Shown piece by piece: positions 36,362-46,100 of a stretch of DNA of 64,000 nucleotides. Position 1 is the stretch's first letter. The number at the start of each line of letters is the position of its first letter. The position numbers and the translations under genes were made by a program. Where the stretch lies: NCBI RefSeq assembly GCF_940670765.1, contig NZ_CALNVW010000002.1, forward strand, positions 248,001-312,000, in the 5' to 3' direction. The stretch comes from Streptomyces sp. A 4/2. Its GTDB lineage: Bacteria > Actinomycetota > Actinomycetes > Streptomycetales > Streptomycetaceae. Below the pieces are notes generated by a model that worked only from the letters and a program-made list of their open reading frames with translations, searched no databases and was not told where the DNA came from.

Positions 36362-39300
36362 TCGACCGCACGGCGTTGAAGACGGACCTGATCAAGCAGG
36401 TCAAGGCGGTCGAGGTGGACCTCGGCAAGCAGGTCGCGGACGGCGAGAAGCTGCTCAAGCCGCTGCGCACCGAGCACGGCAAGGCGAGCAAGGCGGTCCT
36501 TCCGCCGGACAAGGCCCCGAAGTGGGGGGCCTGGCTGGAGGACCGGCTGACCGAGCTTTCCGCGGATCGCGCCGACGCTGTTCGGGGGGCGGAGGCGGTC
36601 GCGGGCCGGTTGCGGGCGGAGTACGACGAGGCGCGGGGCCTGGGACGTACGGCAGCGACGTGGAACGCCTGGCTGGACGAGCGCGTCACGCAGGTCGCGG
36701 TGGCGTGGGTGCTGGGCACGGTGTTCGTCCGGTTCTGCGAGGACAACCGGCTGATCCCCGAGCCGTATCTCACGGGCGCGGAAGCCGAACGGCGCGACCT
36801 GGCGGAGGCGCGGTACGCCCAGTACGTGGAGGAGACCGAGGACCCGACGTACCGGGGCTGGCTGCTGCGTGCGTTCGAGGAACTCGGCGCGGGCCAAGCG
36901 GGCAAACTGCTGTTCCGCGAGGACCGCAATCCGCTGTACCAGATCCCGCTGTCGCACGACGGGGCTCGGGCGCTGGTGGAGTTCTGGCGGGAGCGGCGGG
37001 AGGGTGTTGTTGGCGAGGACGGTGCGGGTGGCGAGGCGGGTACGGACGGTGCAGACCGTACTGGCGGTGCGCCGGTCCTGGTCCACGACTTCACGGATCC
37101 GCTGAACGCGGACGGTACGGAGGGGTGGGACACCCGGTTCCTGGGCGACCTGTACCAGGACCTGTCGGAGGCGGCGCGGAAGACGTACGCGCTGCTCCAG
37201 ACCCCGGAGTTCGTGGAGGAGTTCATCCTCGACCGGACGATGGACCCGGTGGTCCGCGAGATGGGCGGCCGGTTCAGCGAGTTGAAGATGATCGACCCGA
37301 CGTGCGGGTCGGGGCACTTCGTGCTGGGCGCGTTCAGGAGGCTGGTACGGCTTTCGGCGGAACGCCACCCGGACCGCGACCTGCACGAGCGCGTGCGGGA
37401 CGCGCTGAACTCGGTGCACGGCGTGGACATCAACCCGTTCGCGGTGGCCATCGCGCGGTTCCGGTTGCTGCTGGCGGCGATGGCTGCGGCGAATGTACGG
37501 ACGCTGGCGGCGACACGGAGATATGACTGGCCGGTGCATTTGGCTGTGGGCGACTCACTGATTAAGAACCGTCAGCTCGAACTTGAGCTCGCCAAAGAAG
37601 ATTCCGGGGACCCACTTGTGGAGTTTTCATACGCAACGGAGGACGTGCAGGAATATCCGAGGATTCTCGAACCCGGCCGGTATGACGTAGTGGTCGGAAA
37701 TCCGCCCTACATCACGATCAAAGACAAAGAACTCAAGAAGGTCTACAAGGAACTCTATAAATCATCCACAAGACAATACCAACTAACCGTACCATTCGCC
37801 GAACGCTTCTTCGAGCTATCGAAAACCGGAACGAAAGATGGTCAAGGATACGGCAAAGTAGGACAGATTAGCTCCAATGGATTCATGAAGCGAGAATTCG
37901 GGAAGAAGCTAATTGAAGAATTTTTCGCACACAAAGTTGAGCTAGCAGAGATCATTGATACATCTGGTGCTTACATCCCCGGCCATGGGACGCCTACCGT
38001 CATCCTGATTGGCCAGAAGAATTCCTACTCCAAGTCGCCCACAGTTCGAACCGTGCTAGGCGTTCGCGGCGAGCCCGGAGTCCCAGAAGACCCCGCCTCA
38101 GGGTTCGTCTGGAGAGCGATCGTTGATCAAATTGATCGCCCAGATTCAGAAAGCACATGGGTATCCAGCACCGATACACCGCGAAGCAAACTATCGAAAC
38201 ACCCTTGGAGTATGTCTGGCGGCGGGGCTGCCGAACTTCGCGACCAGATCGAAAACTCAGAGAATTCTCGCCCCCTGAAGAGCGCGATCGCCGACTGGGG
38301 CAACATGCTCAACACACGCGAGGATGACGCCTACATCACAAGAGGGGCAGGGCAAAGAGGCGGGTTGCCTCAGCTCCTGACACGCCGCCTAGTCGAGGGA
38401 TCCGAGATTCGCGACTGGGCCCCACAGAGAACCACCGAAACAATTTTCCCATACAATAATTCGGGAGGTCACCGCGAACTTTCAGAAGAGGAACTCAAGA
38501 TTCTCTGGCAGTCGAAGAAGCTTCTGGATATCAGGAAGTCACTCTCCGGAACCCAACAGGAACGCGGACTCCCCTGGCACGAGTACTCCTCATTCACTCC
38601 AAAGCGCTACACTGCGAAAGAATCAATTGTCTTTACTCTGGTGTCAACCCATCCACATTTCCTGATTCGCCGCTCCAATGAAATTTACTCTCAAGCCGCT
38701 ACCGTAATAAACCTTGACACTGAAGCAGGAATTAAACCACAGGATCTTCTCGGAGTATTGAATAGCTCCACTGCCTGTTTTTGGCTCAAGATGGTGAGCC
38801 ACAGCAAGGGAACAGAAGGGCACCAGTCCGGTATCAAGACTGAACTCTGGGAACAGTTCTACGAGTTCACTGGAACCAAGCTTCAGCAGTTTCCCCTTCC
38901 CTCGGACTATCCTGCCGCACTTGGTACTGCACTGAACGCGCTTGCTCACGACCTCACACTCGTAAGTCCCTCAGCCCTGACAGCCTCAAGCAATAGCATC
39001 CCTGCTGCTGTGCCTCTCCGCGAGGCTCGTACCAAGTGGCACTCCACCCGTGCCCAGATGATCGCCCTTCAAGAGGAGCTGGACTGGCAGGTCTACTCCC
39101 TCTACAAGCTGCACGCTGAAGACCTTCTCACCCCCGAATCCGACGTCCCCGAACTTGCTCTCGGCGAGCGGGCCTTCGAGATTGTGCTGGCGCGACGAGT
39201 AGAGAAGGGTGAGGCATCCGGCGAGTGGTTCAAGCGGCACGGCTCCACTCCCATCACCGAGATTCCCGACCACTGGTCCGACGCCTACAAGGCCGTCGTC

Positions 39301-40173
39301 CAGAAGCGCATCGACGTCATCGAGACGTCCCGGGCCATCGGCATGGTGGAGCGCCCCGAGTACAAGCGCCGCTGGGCGACCGAGGGTTGGGACGTGCTCC
39401 AGGAGTGCGCCCTCAAGTCCTGGTTGCTCGACCGCATCGAGAACCGTGAGCTCTGGTTCCAGGACGGGCAGCCCACCCTCCTCACACGTACCCAGCTCAC
39501 CAGCGCCCTCGCGCTCGACGAAGACTTCGCTTCCGTCGCCGATCTCTACGCCCCCCGCAAGGAGCTGGCGGCCGTCGTCGCCGAACTCCTCGCGGGTGAG
39601 CACGTGCCGTTCCTCCCCGTCCTCCGTTACAAGCCCACCGGGTTGAAGAAGCGCGCCGACTGGGAGCACGTCTGGGACCTTCAGCGGAAGGAGGACGCCG
39701 CTCCGGACGAACCGGCCAAGCGGAAGATCCGGGACGCCATCCCCGTACCGCCGAAGTACACCTCGGCCGACTTCCTCAAGCCGTCCTACTGGCGGGCACG
39801 CGGCAAGCTCGACGTGCCGAAGGAGCGGTTCATCTCCTACGCGACCGGCGCGATCTCCGGCGTCCCCGACCTGTTCGGCTGGGCCGGATGGGATCACCGG
39901 GAGCAGGCGCAGGCGCTGACCACGTACTTCACCAACGATGACAGCCTGTCCGCCGAGGAATTGGTGCCTCTCCTCGCGGGCCTCCTCGAACTCCAGCCCT
40001 GGCTCGGCCAGTGGCACAACGAGTTCGATCCGCTGTACAGCGGTACGCCCGCCGCCTTCTTCGCCGGTTACCGTTCCGCCCAGCAGGGCGAGCACGGGCT
40101 CACCGACGACGATCTGCGCGCCTGGCGCCCCGCCCCGGCTTCCCGTCGCGGTCGGCGCCCGGCAGGCGGCTGA
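36358..40173 (+). CDS. pglX: BREX type 2 adenine-specific DNA methyltransferase PglX
   Basis: 1271 residues. BREX methylates host DNA at an asymmetric adenine site to mark self. The SAM-binding motif DPTCGSGHFVLGAF lies at about residue 312 and the catalytic NPPYIT at about 447. Residues roughly 400-880, covering motif IV and the presumed target-recognition domain, are encoded by visibly AT-rich DNA (about 42% GC in lines I counted, against 77% near the 5' end); both ends return to normal Streptomyces composition. Two six-G tracts lie at 36524-36529 and 36584-36589. The GTG start overlaps the pglW stop. The reading frame is intact. Confidence 0.94.
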   Translation: MIDRTALKTDLIKQVKAVEVDLGKQVADGEKLLKPLRTEHGKASKAVLPPDKAPKWGAWLEDRLTELSADRADAVRGAEAVAGRLRAEYDEARGLGRTAATWNAWLDERVTQVAVAWVLGTVFVRFCEDNRLIPEPYLTGAEAERRDLAEARYAQYVEETEDPTYRGWLLRAFEELGAGQAGKLLFREDRNPLYQIPLSHDGARALVEFWRERREGVVGEDGAGGEAGTDGADRTGGAPVLVHDFTDPLNADGTEGWDTRFLGDLYQDLSEAARKTYALLQTPEFVEEFILDRTMDPVVREMGGRFSELKMIDPTCGSGHFVLGAFRRLVRLSAERHPDRDLHERVRDALNSVHGVDINPFAVAIARFRLLLAAMAAANVRTLAATRRYDWPVHLAVGDSLIKNRQLELELAKEDSGDPLVEFSYATEDVQEYPRILEPGRYDVVVGNPPYITIKDKELKKVYKELYKSSTRQYQLTVPFAERFFELSKTGTKDGQGYGKVGQISSNGFMKREFGKKLIEEFFAHKVELAEIIDTSGAYIPGHGTPTVILIGQKNSYSKSPTVRTVLGVRGEPGVPEDPASGFVWRAIVDQIDRPDSESTWVSSTDTPRSKLSKHPWSMSGGGAAELRDQIENSENSRPLKSAIADWGNMLNTREDDAYITRGAGQRGGLPQLLTRRLVEGSEIRDWAPQRTTETIFPYNNSGGHRELSEEELKILWQSKKLLDIRKSLSGTQQERGLPWHEYSSFTPKRYTAKESIVFTLVSTHPHFLIRRSNEIYSQAATVINLDTEAGIKPQDLLGVLNSSTACFWLKMVSHSKGTEGHQSGIKTELWEQFYEFTGTKLQQFPLPSDYPAALGTALNALAHDLTLVSPSALTASSNSIPAAVPLREARTKWHSTRAQMIALQEELDWQVYSLYKLHAEDLLTPESDVPELALGERAFEIVLARRVEKGEASGEWFKRHGSTPITEIPDHWSDAYKAVVQKRIDVIETSRAIGMVERPEYKRRWATEGWDVLQECALKSWLLDRIENRELWFQDGQPTLLTRTQLTSALALDEDFASVADLYAPRKELAAVVAELLAGEHVPFLPVLRYKPTGLKKRADWEHVWDLQRKEDAAPDEPAKRKIRDAIPVPPKYTSADFLKPSYWRARGKLDVPKERFISYATGAISGVPDLFGWAGWDHREQAQALTTYFTNDDSLSAEELVPLLAGLLELQPWLGQWHNEFDPLYSGTPAAFFAGYRSAQQGEHGLTDDDLRAWRPAPASRRGRRPAGG

Positions 40174-40185
40174 GGAACTGGGTCT

Positions 40186-40204
40186 CCGCACAGACGGCGT
40201 GCGG
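40186..40204. terminator. Hairpin between convergent pglX and vapC
   Basis: CCGCAC-AGACGGC-GTGCGG, a 6-bp stem exactly in the 32-base gap between two convergent genes. It may act in both directions. Confidence 0.45.
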
Positions 40205-40205
40205 G

Positions 40206-40580
40206 TCAGGTCAGCATGACCTGCACGTCGTACTGCGGAATCCAGTGGTTCCGGGTGACCAGCACCATCTCTTCGGCCTGTGCCTGCGCTATGAGTATCC
40301 GGTCGAAGAAGTCGGTATGGGCTATCTGCAGTCGGCCTGCCCGCACTCCGTGCGCGGCCGTGACGGGCAGGCCCCTGAACCGGAGATCACGCACCTGCTC
40401 GGCCAGGTCTCCGGGGCCCTCGAACCTGCCGAGGGACTGCTTGACGATGATCTCCCAGGGTGACACCGCGCTGACGTACACGGCAGGCTCGGTGTCCAGC
40501 AAGTCCTTGAGCGATGGGGTGAGTTGAGGCGAGTCGTCGAGCCACAACAGCACCACATGCGTATCGAGGAGAAGCCGCAT
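40206..40580 (-). CDS. VapC-type PIN-domain toxin
   Basis: 124 residues. VapC proteins are Mg-dependent ribonucleases that stop translation. The PIN acidic residues are present: Asp6 in LLDTH, Glu43 in SPWEI, Asp90 and Asp93 in HTDFFDRILIAQA. Its ATG overlaps the stop of the antitoxin-like gene by one base (TGATG), the usual coupling in toxin-antitoxin pairs. It converges on pglX. A paralogue with a closely similar C-terminus begins at the right edge of the window. Confidence 0.9.
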   Translation of the reverse strand: MRLLLDTHVVLLWLDDSPQLTPSLKDLLDTEPAVYVSAVSPWEIIVKQSLGRFEGPGDLAEQVRDLRFRGLPVTAAHGVRAGRLQIAHTDFFDRILIAQAQAEEMVLVTRNHWIPQYDVQVMLT

Positions 40581-40834
40581 CAGCGCATCCCGAAAGTGTC
40601 AGCCATCGAGATGTGCGGGGCGTCGAAGTCCACGGGGATACGGATGCGCCCCTGGAGCGAACCTCGTCCGGGCCGCTGCACCTTCGGTCGTGTGGACAGC
40701 GTCCTCACTACCGGCTCGCCGGCCCTGCTGATCACGACCACTTCACCGCCGACCATCTGCATCAGCGTCCCCAGGAATCGCGGCCCGGTGTGGTGGGCGC
40801 AGCGCCGACGGAACCTCTTCCACAGAGCCTTCAC
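40580..40834 (-). CDS. Phd/YefM-like antitoxin with atypical N-terminus
   Basis: 84 residues from the GTG at 40834, which overlaps the stop of the upstream ATPase gene (GTGA). The central part (GGEVVVISRAGEPVVRTLS) and the toxin-binding tail (LQGRIRIPVDFDAPHIS) match Phd/YefM antitoxins of PIN toxins. The N-terminal segment (VVKALWKRFRRRCAHHTGPR) only weakly resembles the normal DNA-binding EAKTHLSRLL stretch, so DNA binding may be lost or altered. A degraded 5' end is the alternative explanation. Confidence 0.65.
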   Translation of the reverse strand: MKALWKRFRRRCAHHTGPRFLGTLMQMVGGEVVVISRAGEPVVRTLSTRPKVQRPGRGSLQGRIRIPVDFDAPHISMADTFGMR

Positions 40835-41565
40835 GACGGAATCACCGGACCGGCCGTGGGTTGAACCCGCTCCCCCGCGACCGTCGTTGCCCGTACGGTC
40901 ATCGGCTCCGCAGCGGGCACGCGCAAGGCCGGGCCGCCGCTGTCCAGGACGATGACGACACTGAGCCCTCCCAGCGCATACCGTTCGCTCCGGACCGCGC
41001 GGATCGTGTGCCAGGCGCCCCAGGCGCGTACGCGCTGACCGGGCCGGGCATTTACTGCCGCGATCTCCACCACTGCGGGTGCAGGTTCGATACCGGGCGC
41101 CAGCAACTCCGCCCATACGGTCTTGCCGATATCGGCCCGGCGTTCGTCGACACCCCAGCGATGGGCCAGGGCCTCGACGAGCAGGAGTCCGCGCCCGCCC
41201 TTGTCCAGCTCACCCGGCTGCCGCACCTCCGGCCAGCCGGCCCCCGCGTCACTTACCTCCAGCCGCAGCAGCTCGCCCCTCCCCCTGCACTCGATGCGTA
41301 CGCCGACCATGCGGTCGCCGGGCACGGGCACCCGTACCGCATTGGTCACCAGCTCCGAGAGCACCAACTCCGCTTCGTCTGCGGCGGCTTGACCGGCCCG
41401 CCACTCCCCGAGCTTGGCTCGTAGCACTGCCCGCGCCCTGGGAACGCTGCCGTGGCAGCGAGGAAGCCTGAACTTCGTTTCGTACGGTTCACCCATCTCA
41501 GCACCAGCCGATTCCGCGAGCAGACTGCGCCCCAACGTGGGAGTCAGTGCTCGCTCGTCAGTCAT
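40831..41565 (-). CDS. RsbW/SpoIIAB-type ATP-binding protein (HATPase_c_2)
   Basis: 244 residues. The GHKL-type ATPase fold shows AELVLSELVTNAVRV (N box), LRLEVSDAGAGWPEV (G1) and GGRGLLLVEALAHRWGV (G2). Such proteins act as anti-sigma or signalling kinases; in Streptomyces they often sit beside XRE/DUF5753 and DUF397 genes (whiJ/abaA-like clusters), exactly as here. The C-terminal 100 residues are extra and unassigned. The start is uncertain: ATG at 41565 was chosen, ATG 69 bases further in (MGEPYETKF) is possible. It is divergent from the XRE gene. Confidence 0.82.
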   Translation of the reverse strand: MTDERALTPTLGRSLLAESAGAEMGEPYETKFRLPRCHGSVPRARAVLRAKLGEWRAGQAAADEAELVLSELVTNAVRVPVPGDRMVGVRIECRGRGELLRLEVSDAGAGWPEVRQPGELDKGGRGLLLVEALAHRWGVDERRADIGKTVWAELLAPGIEPAPAVVEIAAVNARPGQRVRAWGAWHTIRAVRSERYALGGLSVVIVLDSGGPALRVPAAEPMTVRATTVAGERVQPTAGPVIPS

Positions 41566-41678
41566 CGCACGCATTCCGTGCTTCTGAACGGACGCGACCA
41601 CTCTCGGTTTTCACGTGAGTGCGGTACGTCACAGAAGCTAAAATGACCTCTCTGCCCGGCATCGTCAAGTCACCTGCC

Positions 41679-41708
41679 TGTCAATTGACAACGCAGATAT
41701 CAATTGAT
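41679..41708. promoter_or_regulatory. Twin palindromic operator between the ATPase and XRE genes
   Basis: TGTCAATTGACA (41679-41690) and ATCAATTGAT (41699-41708) are both perfect palindromes sharing the core TCAATTGA, with centres 19 bp apart, about two helical turns. Their place between divergent regulator genes makes them good candidates for the binding site of the adjacent XRE protein. A -10-like TAAAAT lies at 41639-41644. Confidence 0.6.
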
Positions 41709-41786
41709 CGAAAACAGCTCACTTCAGCCCATGGATGCCAACAACTGAACGGTCTGACCGGCCCGTTCGCAGCTCCAGAGGAAGCC

Positions 41787-42662
41787 ATGTCCGGAAACAG
41801 CAGCACCTTGCTCATGTCCCGCGTCACCTTCGGCCGCACCCTGCGTCGCCTCCGTAACGAGGCGGGCCAGCTCACGCTCGCGGAGGTCGCCACGTCGCTC
41901 GCTTGCGATCTCTCGTTGATCAGCCGCATCGAGAACGGCAAACGAGTCTGTTCCCAGGCGCACTTCGCGCAGCTCATGGACCTTTACAAGGTGCCTGCCG
42001 CTCAGCGAGACGAACTCGCCGAACTGCACGCGGCCACACGAGAGCGGCGTCCGCCCTGGTGGTCCCCGTACAGCGACGCCATCAGCGCGCAGTACGAACG
42101 GTTCCTCGGATTCGAGGCAGCGGCATCAACCGTTCACGAATTTCAAGTCGGCATCCTGCCGGGCCTGTTGCAGACAGAGGCCTACGCACAGGCGGTGACC
42201 GGCGTGGGCTTCACCTCGCTCGGACCGGATCAGATCGAGGCACTTGTCGAGGTACGTGGTCTACGGCAACGGCACTGCCTGCTGGAAGCGGCGACACCGC
42301 TGGAGTGCCGCTATGTCATCACGCAAGCCGCCCTGGACTTCCAGGTAGGGGGCGAGCGCACACATCAGGAGCAGCTGGACTACCTGCTGGAGATCTCCAC
42401 GCACGAGAACGTCGAACTCCGTGTCGTTCCCTACACGAAGGGCGAAGAGGCCGCTCAGATCGGCGCGTTCAGGATCCTGCAGTTCTCGGACGAGGACGTG
42501 CCCGACGTAGCCTTCGGCGAGTCGGTCGCTGGTAGTTTGACGATGGACGATCCCCGAGACCTGCGGCGCCTGCACCGCCTCTTCCGCAGCCTCATGGATG
42601 CGGCGCTCTCTCCGGACGAGAGCCGCGACATCATCGCACTCACCAGACACAAGGATGACTGA
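41787..42662 (+). CDS. XRE-family regulator with DUF5753 (WhiJ-like)
   Basis: 291 residues from the ATG at 41787, which has AGAGGAAG just upstream. The N-terminal helix-turn-helix (FGRTLRRLRNEAGQLTLAEV, LSLISRIENGKR) is followed by the DUF5753 region (VGILPGLLQTEAYAQAV, VTQAALDFQVG-type segment, VELRVVPY, SVAGSLTMDD). WhiJ-like proteins of this build regulate development or local gene cassettes with a DUF397 partner, and that partner follows immediately. It may also control the flanking BREX genes. Confidence 0.92.
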   Translation: MSGNSSTLLMSRVTFGRTLRRLRNEAGQLTLAEVATSLACDLSLISRIENGKRVCSQAHFAQLMDLYKVPAAQRDELAELHAATRERRPPWWSPYSDAISAQYERFLGFEAAASTVHEFQVGILPGLLQTEAYAQAVTGVGFTSLGPDQIEALVEVRGLRQRHCLLEAATPLECRYVITQAALDFQVGGERTHQEQLDYLLEISTHENVELRVVPYTKGEEAAQIGAFRILQFSDEDVPDVAFGESVAGSLTMDDPRDLRRLHRLFRSLMDAALSPDESRDIIALTRHKDD

Positions 42663-42666
42663 ACTC

Positions 42667-42891
42667 ATGGAGAAGGCAGACCTCTACTCGATCGACCCCT
42701 CCACACTCCCCTGGCAGAAGAGCAGCTTCACGGCCAACAACGGCGAATGCTTCGAGCTGGCACCCCTCCCCGGCGGTGGCGTCGCCGTCCGCGACTCGAA
42801 GAACCCGTCCGGCCCGCACCTCTGCTTCACCCCCGGCGAATGGCGCGCCTTCAAGTCGGGCATGACCGCCGGAGACTTCGACAACCTGTAG
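42667..42891 (+). CDS. DUF397 small protein (AbaA/WhiJ-associated)
   Basis: 74 residues with the family pattern W-x-KSS-x(n)-CFELA-x(n)-VAVRDSKNP-x(n)-FTPGEWRAF. It sits 4 bases after the XRE gene. The ATG at 42667 has AGGA at 10 bases; an in-frame ATG at 42655, overlapping the XRE stop, has no clear site. DUF397 proteins work with WhiJ-like regulators, possibly as antagonists. Confidence 0.9.
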   Translation: MEKADLYSIDPSTLPWQKSSFTANNGECFELAPLPGGGVAVRDSKNPSGPHLCFTPGEWRAFKSGMTAGDFDNL

Positions 42892-43197
42892 GCAGTGGTC
42901 TCTCGCCAGGGGCACCATGAACAGCGCACGCACCAGCACGTCGCTGAACCTCTCGGACCCGAGGCAGTGCACCAGCGCGTGCACGTAGACGCAGGCCAGG
43001 GCGAGTGCACCGAGGTGGCCACCGCATCCCCCTCCCTCGCCCCGACCGCCTGACGCACATTGACCGGCGAGCTGGGCTGAGCCGCCCGCGCCAGCAGTCC
43101 CGAGGCCGGGCGGGGGCTCGTGGCAGCGGCCTCCGGACAGTCCCTCGTACCATGCATGTCCGAGGGAAAGACGGATGGAACGGAAGCAGCAGACCTC
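42892..43197. other. Region between the DUF397 gene and pglY
   Basis: 306 bases. It should contain the promoter of pglYZ. On the minus strand around 42895-43020 an open frame reads ALACVYVHALVHCLGSER and beyond, which looks protein-like but has no start and no counterpart I recognise; it may be a gene remnant or a chance frame. TACCAT at 43150 could be a -10. Confidence 0.35.
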
Positions 43198-46100
43198 ATG
43201 GCCCCGAATGTGACCCACGCACCGCTCCTCCGCGACGTCATCGACATCAAGACGTCGATCTCCACCTCCGACTTCGTTCTGAAGCTCGCCGAGGCGGTCA
43301 CCGAAGAAGGCGCGGCTCTCGCTCTGCGCGACTATGTCGTCACCGAGCGGCTGCTGGAGAACTTCGACGAGGCGCTCGGCCTGATCAAGGCGGCACTCGA
43401 CGGGCACACCTCGAAGGCCGCGTATCTGCACGGTTCGTTCGGTTCCGGTAAGTCGCACTTCATGGCCGTGCTGCACGCTCTCCTGCGGGGGGACCCGGCG
43501 GCACGGAGCCGCAAGGACTTCGACTCCGTGCTCGGCAAGCACGGGTGGCTGGGCGGGGAGCGCAAGCGGTTCCTGCTGGTGCCGTACCACATGCTCGGGG
43601 CGAAGTCGCTGGAGCAGCGGGTGCTCGGCGGGTACGTCAGCCATGTCAGGAAACTGCATCCCGAGGCGACGACACCGCAGGTGTACCGGACCGACGCGCT
43701 CTTCGAGGACATCCGCTCGCACCGGCAGCGGATGGGCGACGAGAAGTTCATCGAGGGGCTCGCGGGTGCGGACACCGACAGCGTTTCCGCGGGCGACGAT
43801 GACGACGACTGGGGCGATGCGTTCGCCTGGACGCCGGAGCTGCTGTCCACGGCGCTCGACGCCGAGGAGCTGGACGGCGGCGAGGTCGCGCTGGACCTGG
43901 TGAACCCGAGCACACCGGCCGAGCTGCGGGCCAAGCTGGTGCATGACGCGAGCAGCACCTGGTTCCCCGGATTCGCCCGGAACGCGGCCGAGGACGAACA
44001 CGGTTTCATCTCGCTGGACGCCGGTCTCGCGGTCATCGCCGAACATGCGAAGTCGCTCGGCTACCACGGGCTGATCCTCTTCATGGACGAGCTGATCCTG
44101 TGGCTCGCCAACCGTGTGCACGACCAGAAGTTCGTCTCCCGCGAAGCGGACAAGATCACGAATTTCGTCGAGGGGGCCGACTCGCGGCGGGCCGTACCGA
44201 TCGTGTCGTTCATCGCACGCCAGCGTGACCTGCGCGAACTGGTCGGTGAGGAGATCTCCGGGGCCGCCGAGGCCGCGATCCAGGACAGCCTGCGGCTCGC
44301 CTCCGGCCGTTTCGACACGATCACACTGGAGGACCGCAACCTTCCGCAGATCGCCCACGCGCGTCTTCTCAGGCCCAAGGACACCGAGGCCGCCGCGAAG
44401 CTGGACGCCGCCTTCACCAAGATCAAGCGGGTCGGGCCGCAGGTGTGGGACGTACTGCTGGGGTCGGACGAGGGGACGACGGGCGCGGACGAGGATTCGT
44501 TCCGGCTGACCTATCCGTTCACGCCCGCGTTCATGGACACCCTGGTGCACATTTCCTCTGCGCTCCAGCGTTCCCGGACCGGTCTGAAGCTCATGGGCCA
44601 GCTGCTGGCCACCCACCGCGACGACGCGACGCTGGAGAACCTGATCCCTCTCGGCGATCTGTACCCGGTGATCGCGGACGGCGGCGACAAGCCGTTCGTG
44701 GACAGCCTGAAGGTGGAGTTCCAGACCGCGGACAAGCTGTACCGCGCCAAACTGCGGCCGCATCTGCTGGCCACGTACGAGATCACCGAAGAGGACATCG
44801 AGCGCTACCGGCACCGGCGCGACTCGGTCACCGATCCGCAGCTCGCCGACCGGTGCAAGGGCTTCATCGCTGACGACCGGCTCATGTGCACCCTGTTGCT
44901 GTCCGCCCTGGCCCCGAGCGTGCCCGCGCTCCGGGACCTCACGATCCGGCGGCTCGGGGCGCTCAACCACGGTTCGGTGGTATCGCCGATCCCCGGGGCC
45001 GAGGTCGGTGTCATCAAGGCGAAGGTCGACGAGTGGGCGACGCGCTTCGCCGAGATCAAGGCGACCGGCACCGGTACCAACGCCGGTGTACGGCTCGAAC
45101 TGGCCGGTGTGGACGTCGACTCCGTGATCGCCAACGCCGACGTCAACAACAGCGCGTCCAACCGCCGTGCCCTCGCCAAGCGCATGGTCGCCGAGGAGCT
45201 GGGGCTGTCGCTCCAGGAGCGGCTGGGCGCGGACGAGCTGCCGTTCGTCTGGCGCGGCTCGAACCGCACGGTGGAGATCGTCTTCGGCAATATCGCCGAC
45301 ACCGACCAGCTGGCCGACCACGAGTTCTCGCCCGGCCAGAACGGGCTGTGGCGGCTGGTCATCGACCTGCCCTACGACGAGGGTGTGCAGGGTCCCGTCG
45401 AAGACGCCAACCGGATGCGCGCACTGCGCGCACTGCCCGGTGTACCCCCTCGTACCGTCGCCTGGATTCCGACGCATCTGTCGGCCGCCCGGTTCAAGGA
45501 CTTCCAGCGGCTGGTCGTCATCGAGTACACGCTCGCCGACCAGCACCGCTTCGACACCCTGTACGCCCGGCATCTCAACGCCGACAACCGGGCCCGCGCC
45601 AAGGTGCTCCTAGAAGGGCAGCGCGAGGCGCTCAAGAAGACGGTCAAGGCCGCGTTCAAGCAGGCGTACGGCTGCGCGGAGAAGAAGCCCGCCGATGTCG
45701 ACGTGTCCTTCGAGGACCACTTCGAGCCGCTGCCCCACGTGAGCGAGGTGCGGGTGTCCGTCGGGATGACCCTGCATGCCGGGATCCGGCACATCGCGGA
45801 CAAGCTGCTGGCGCACCAGTTCCCCGCCCATCCCGAACTGGACCCGCAGAACACCGGTACCGCCGTCCGCCCGGCCGAGGTCCGGACCGTCTTCGGACAC
45901 ATCAGGGCGGCCGCGGAAGCCGGGGACCGGCAGCCCGAGATCCCGGCCAAGGACCGTGCGGTGATGCAGCGCATCGCGGCTCCGCTCGGGCTCGGCCGGC
46001 AGAAGGAGGCGTACTTCAGGCTGTCCAGCCAGTGGGTGGACCACTTCAGGCTCCAGGCCAGCAACGAGGGCGGGCCCGGAGACCTGAGCGTCGTCCAGCT

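Noticed and set aside
36358..40173. Possible frameshift or gene disruption in pglX caused by the AT-rich segment
   Set aside because: The frame is continuous through 1271 codons with motifs in order, so it is a mosaic, not a pseudogene.
42640..45573. 977-codon minus-strand frame opposite the DUF397 gene and pglY
   Set aside because: Mostly a shadow of pglY. Only the short part in the intergenic gap looks mildly protein-like, and that is noted separately as uncertain.
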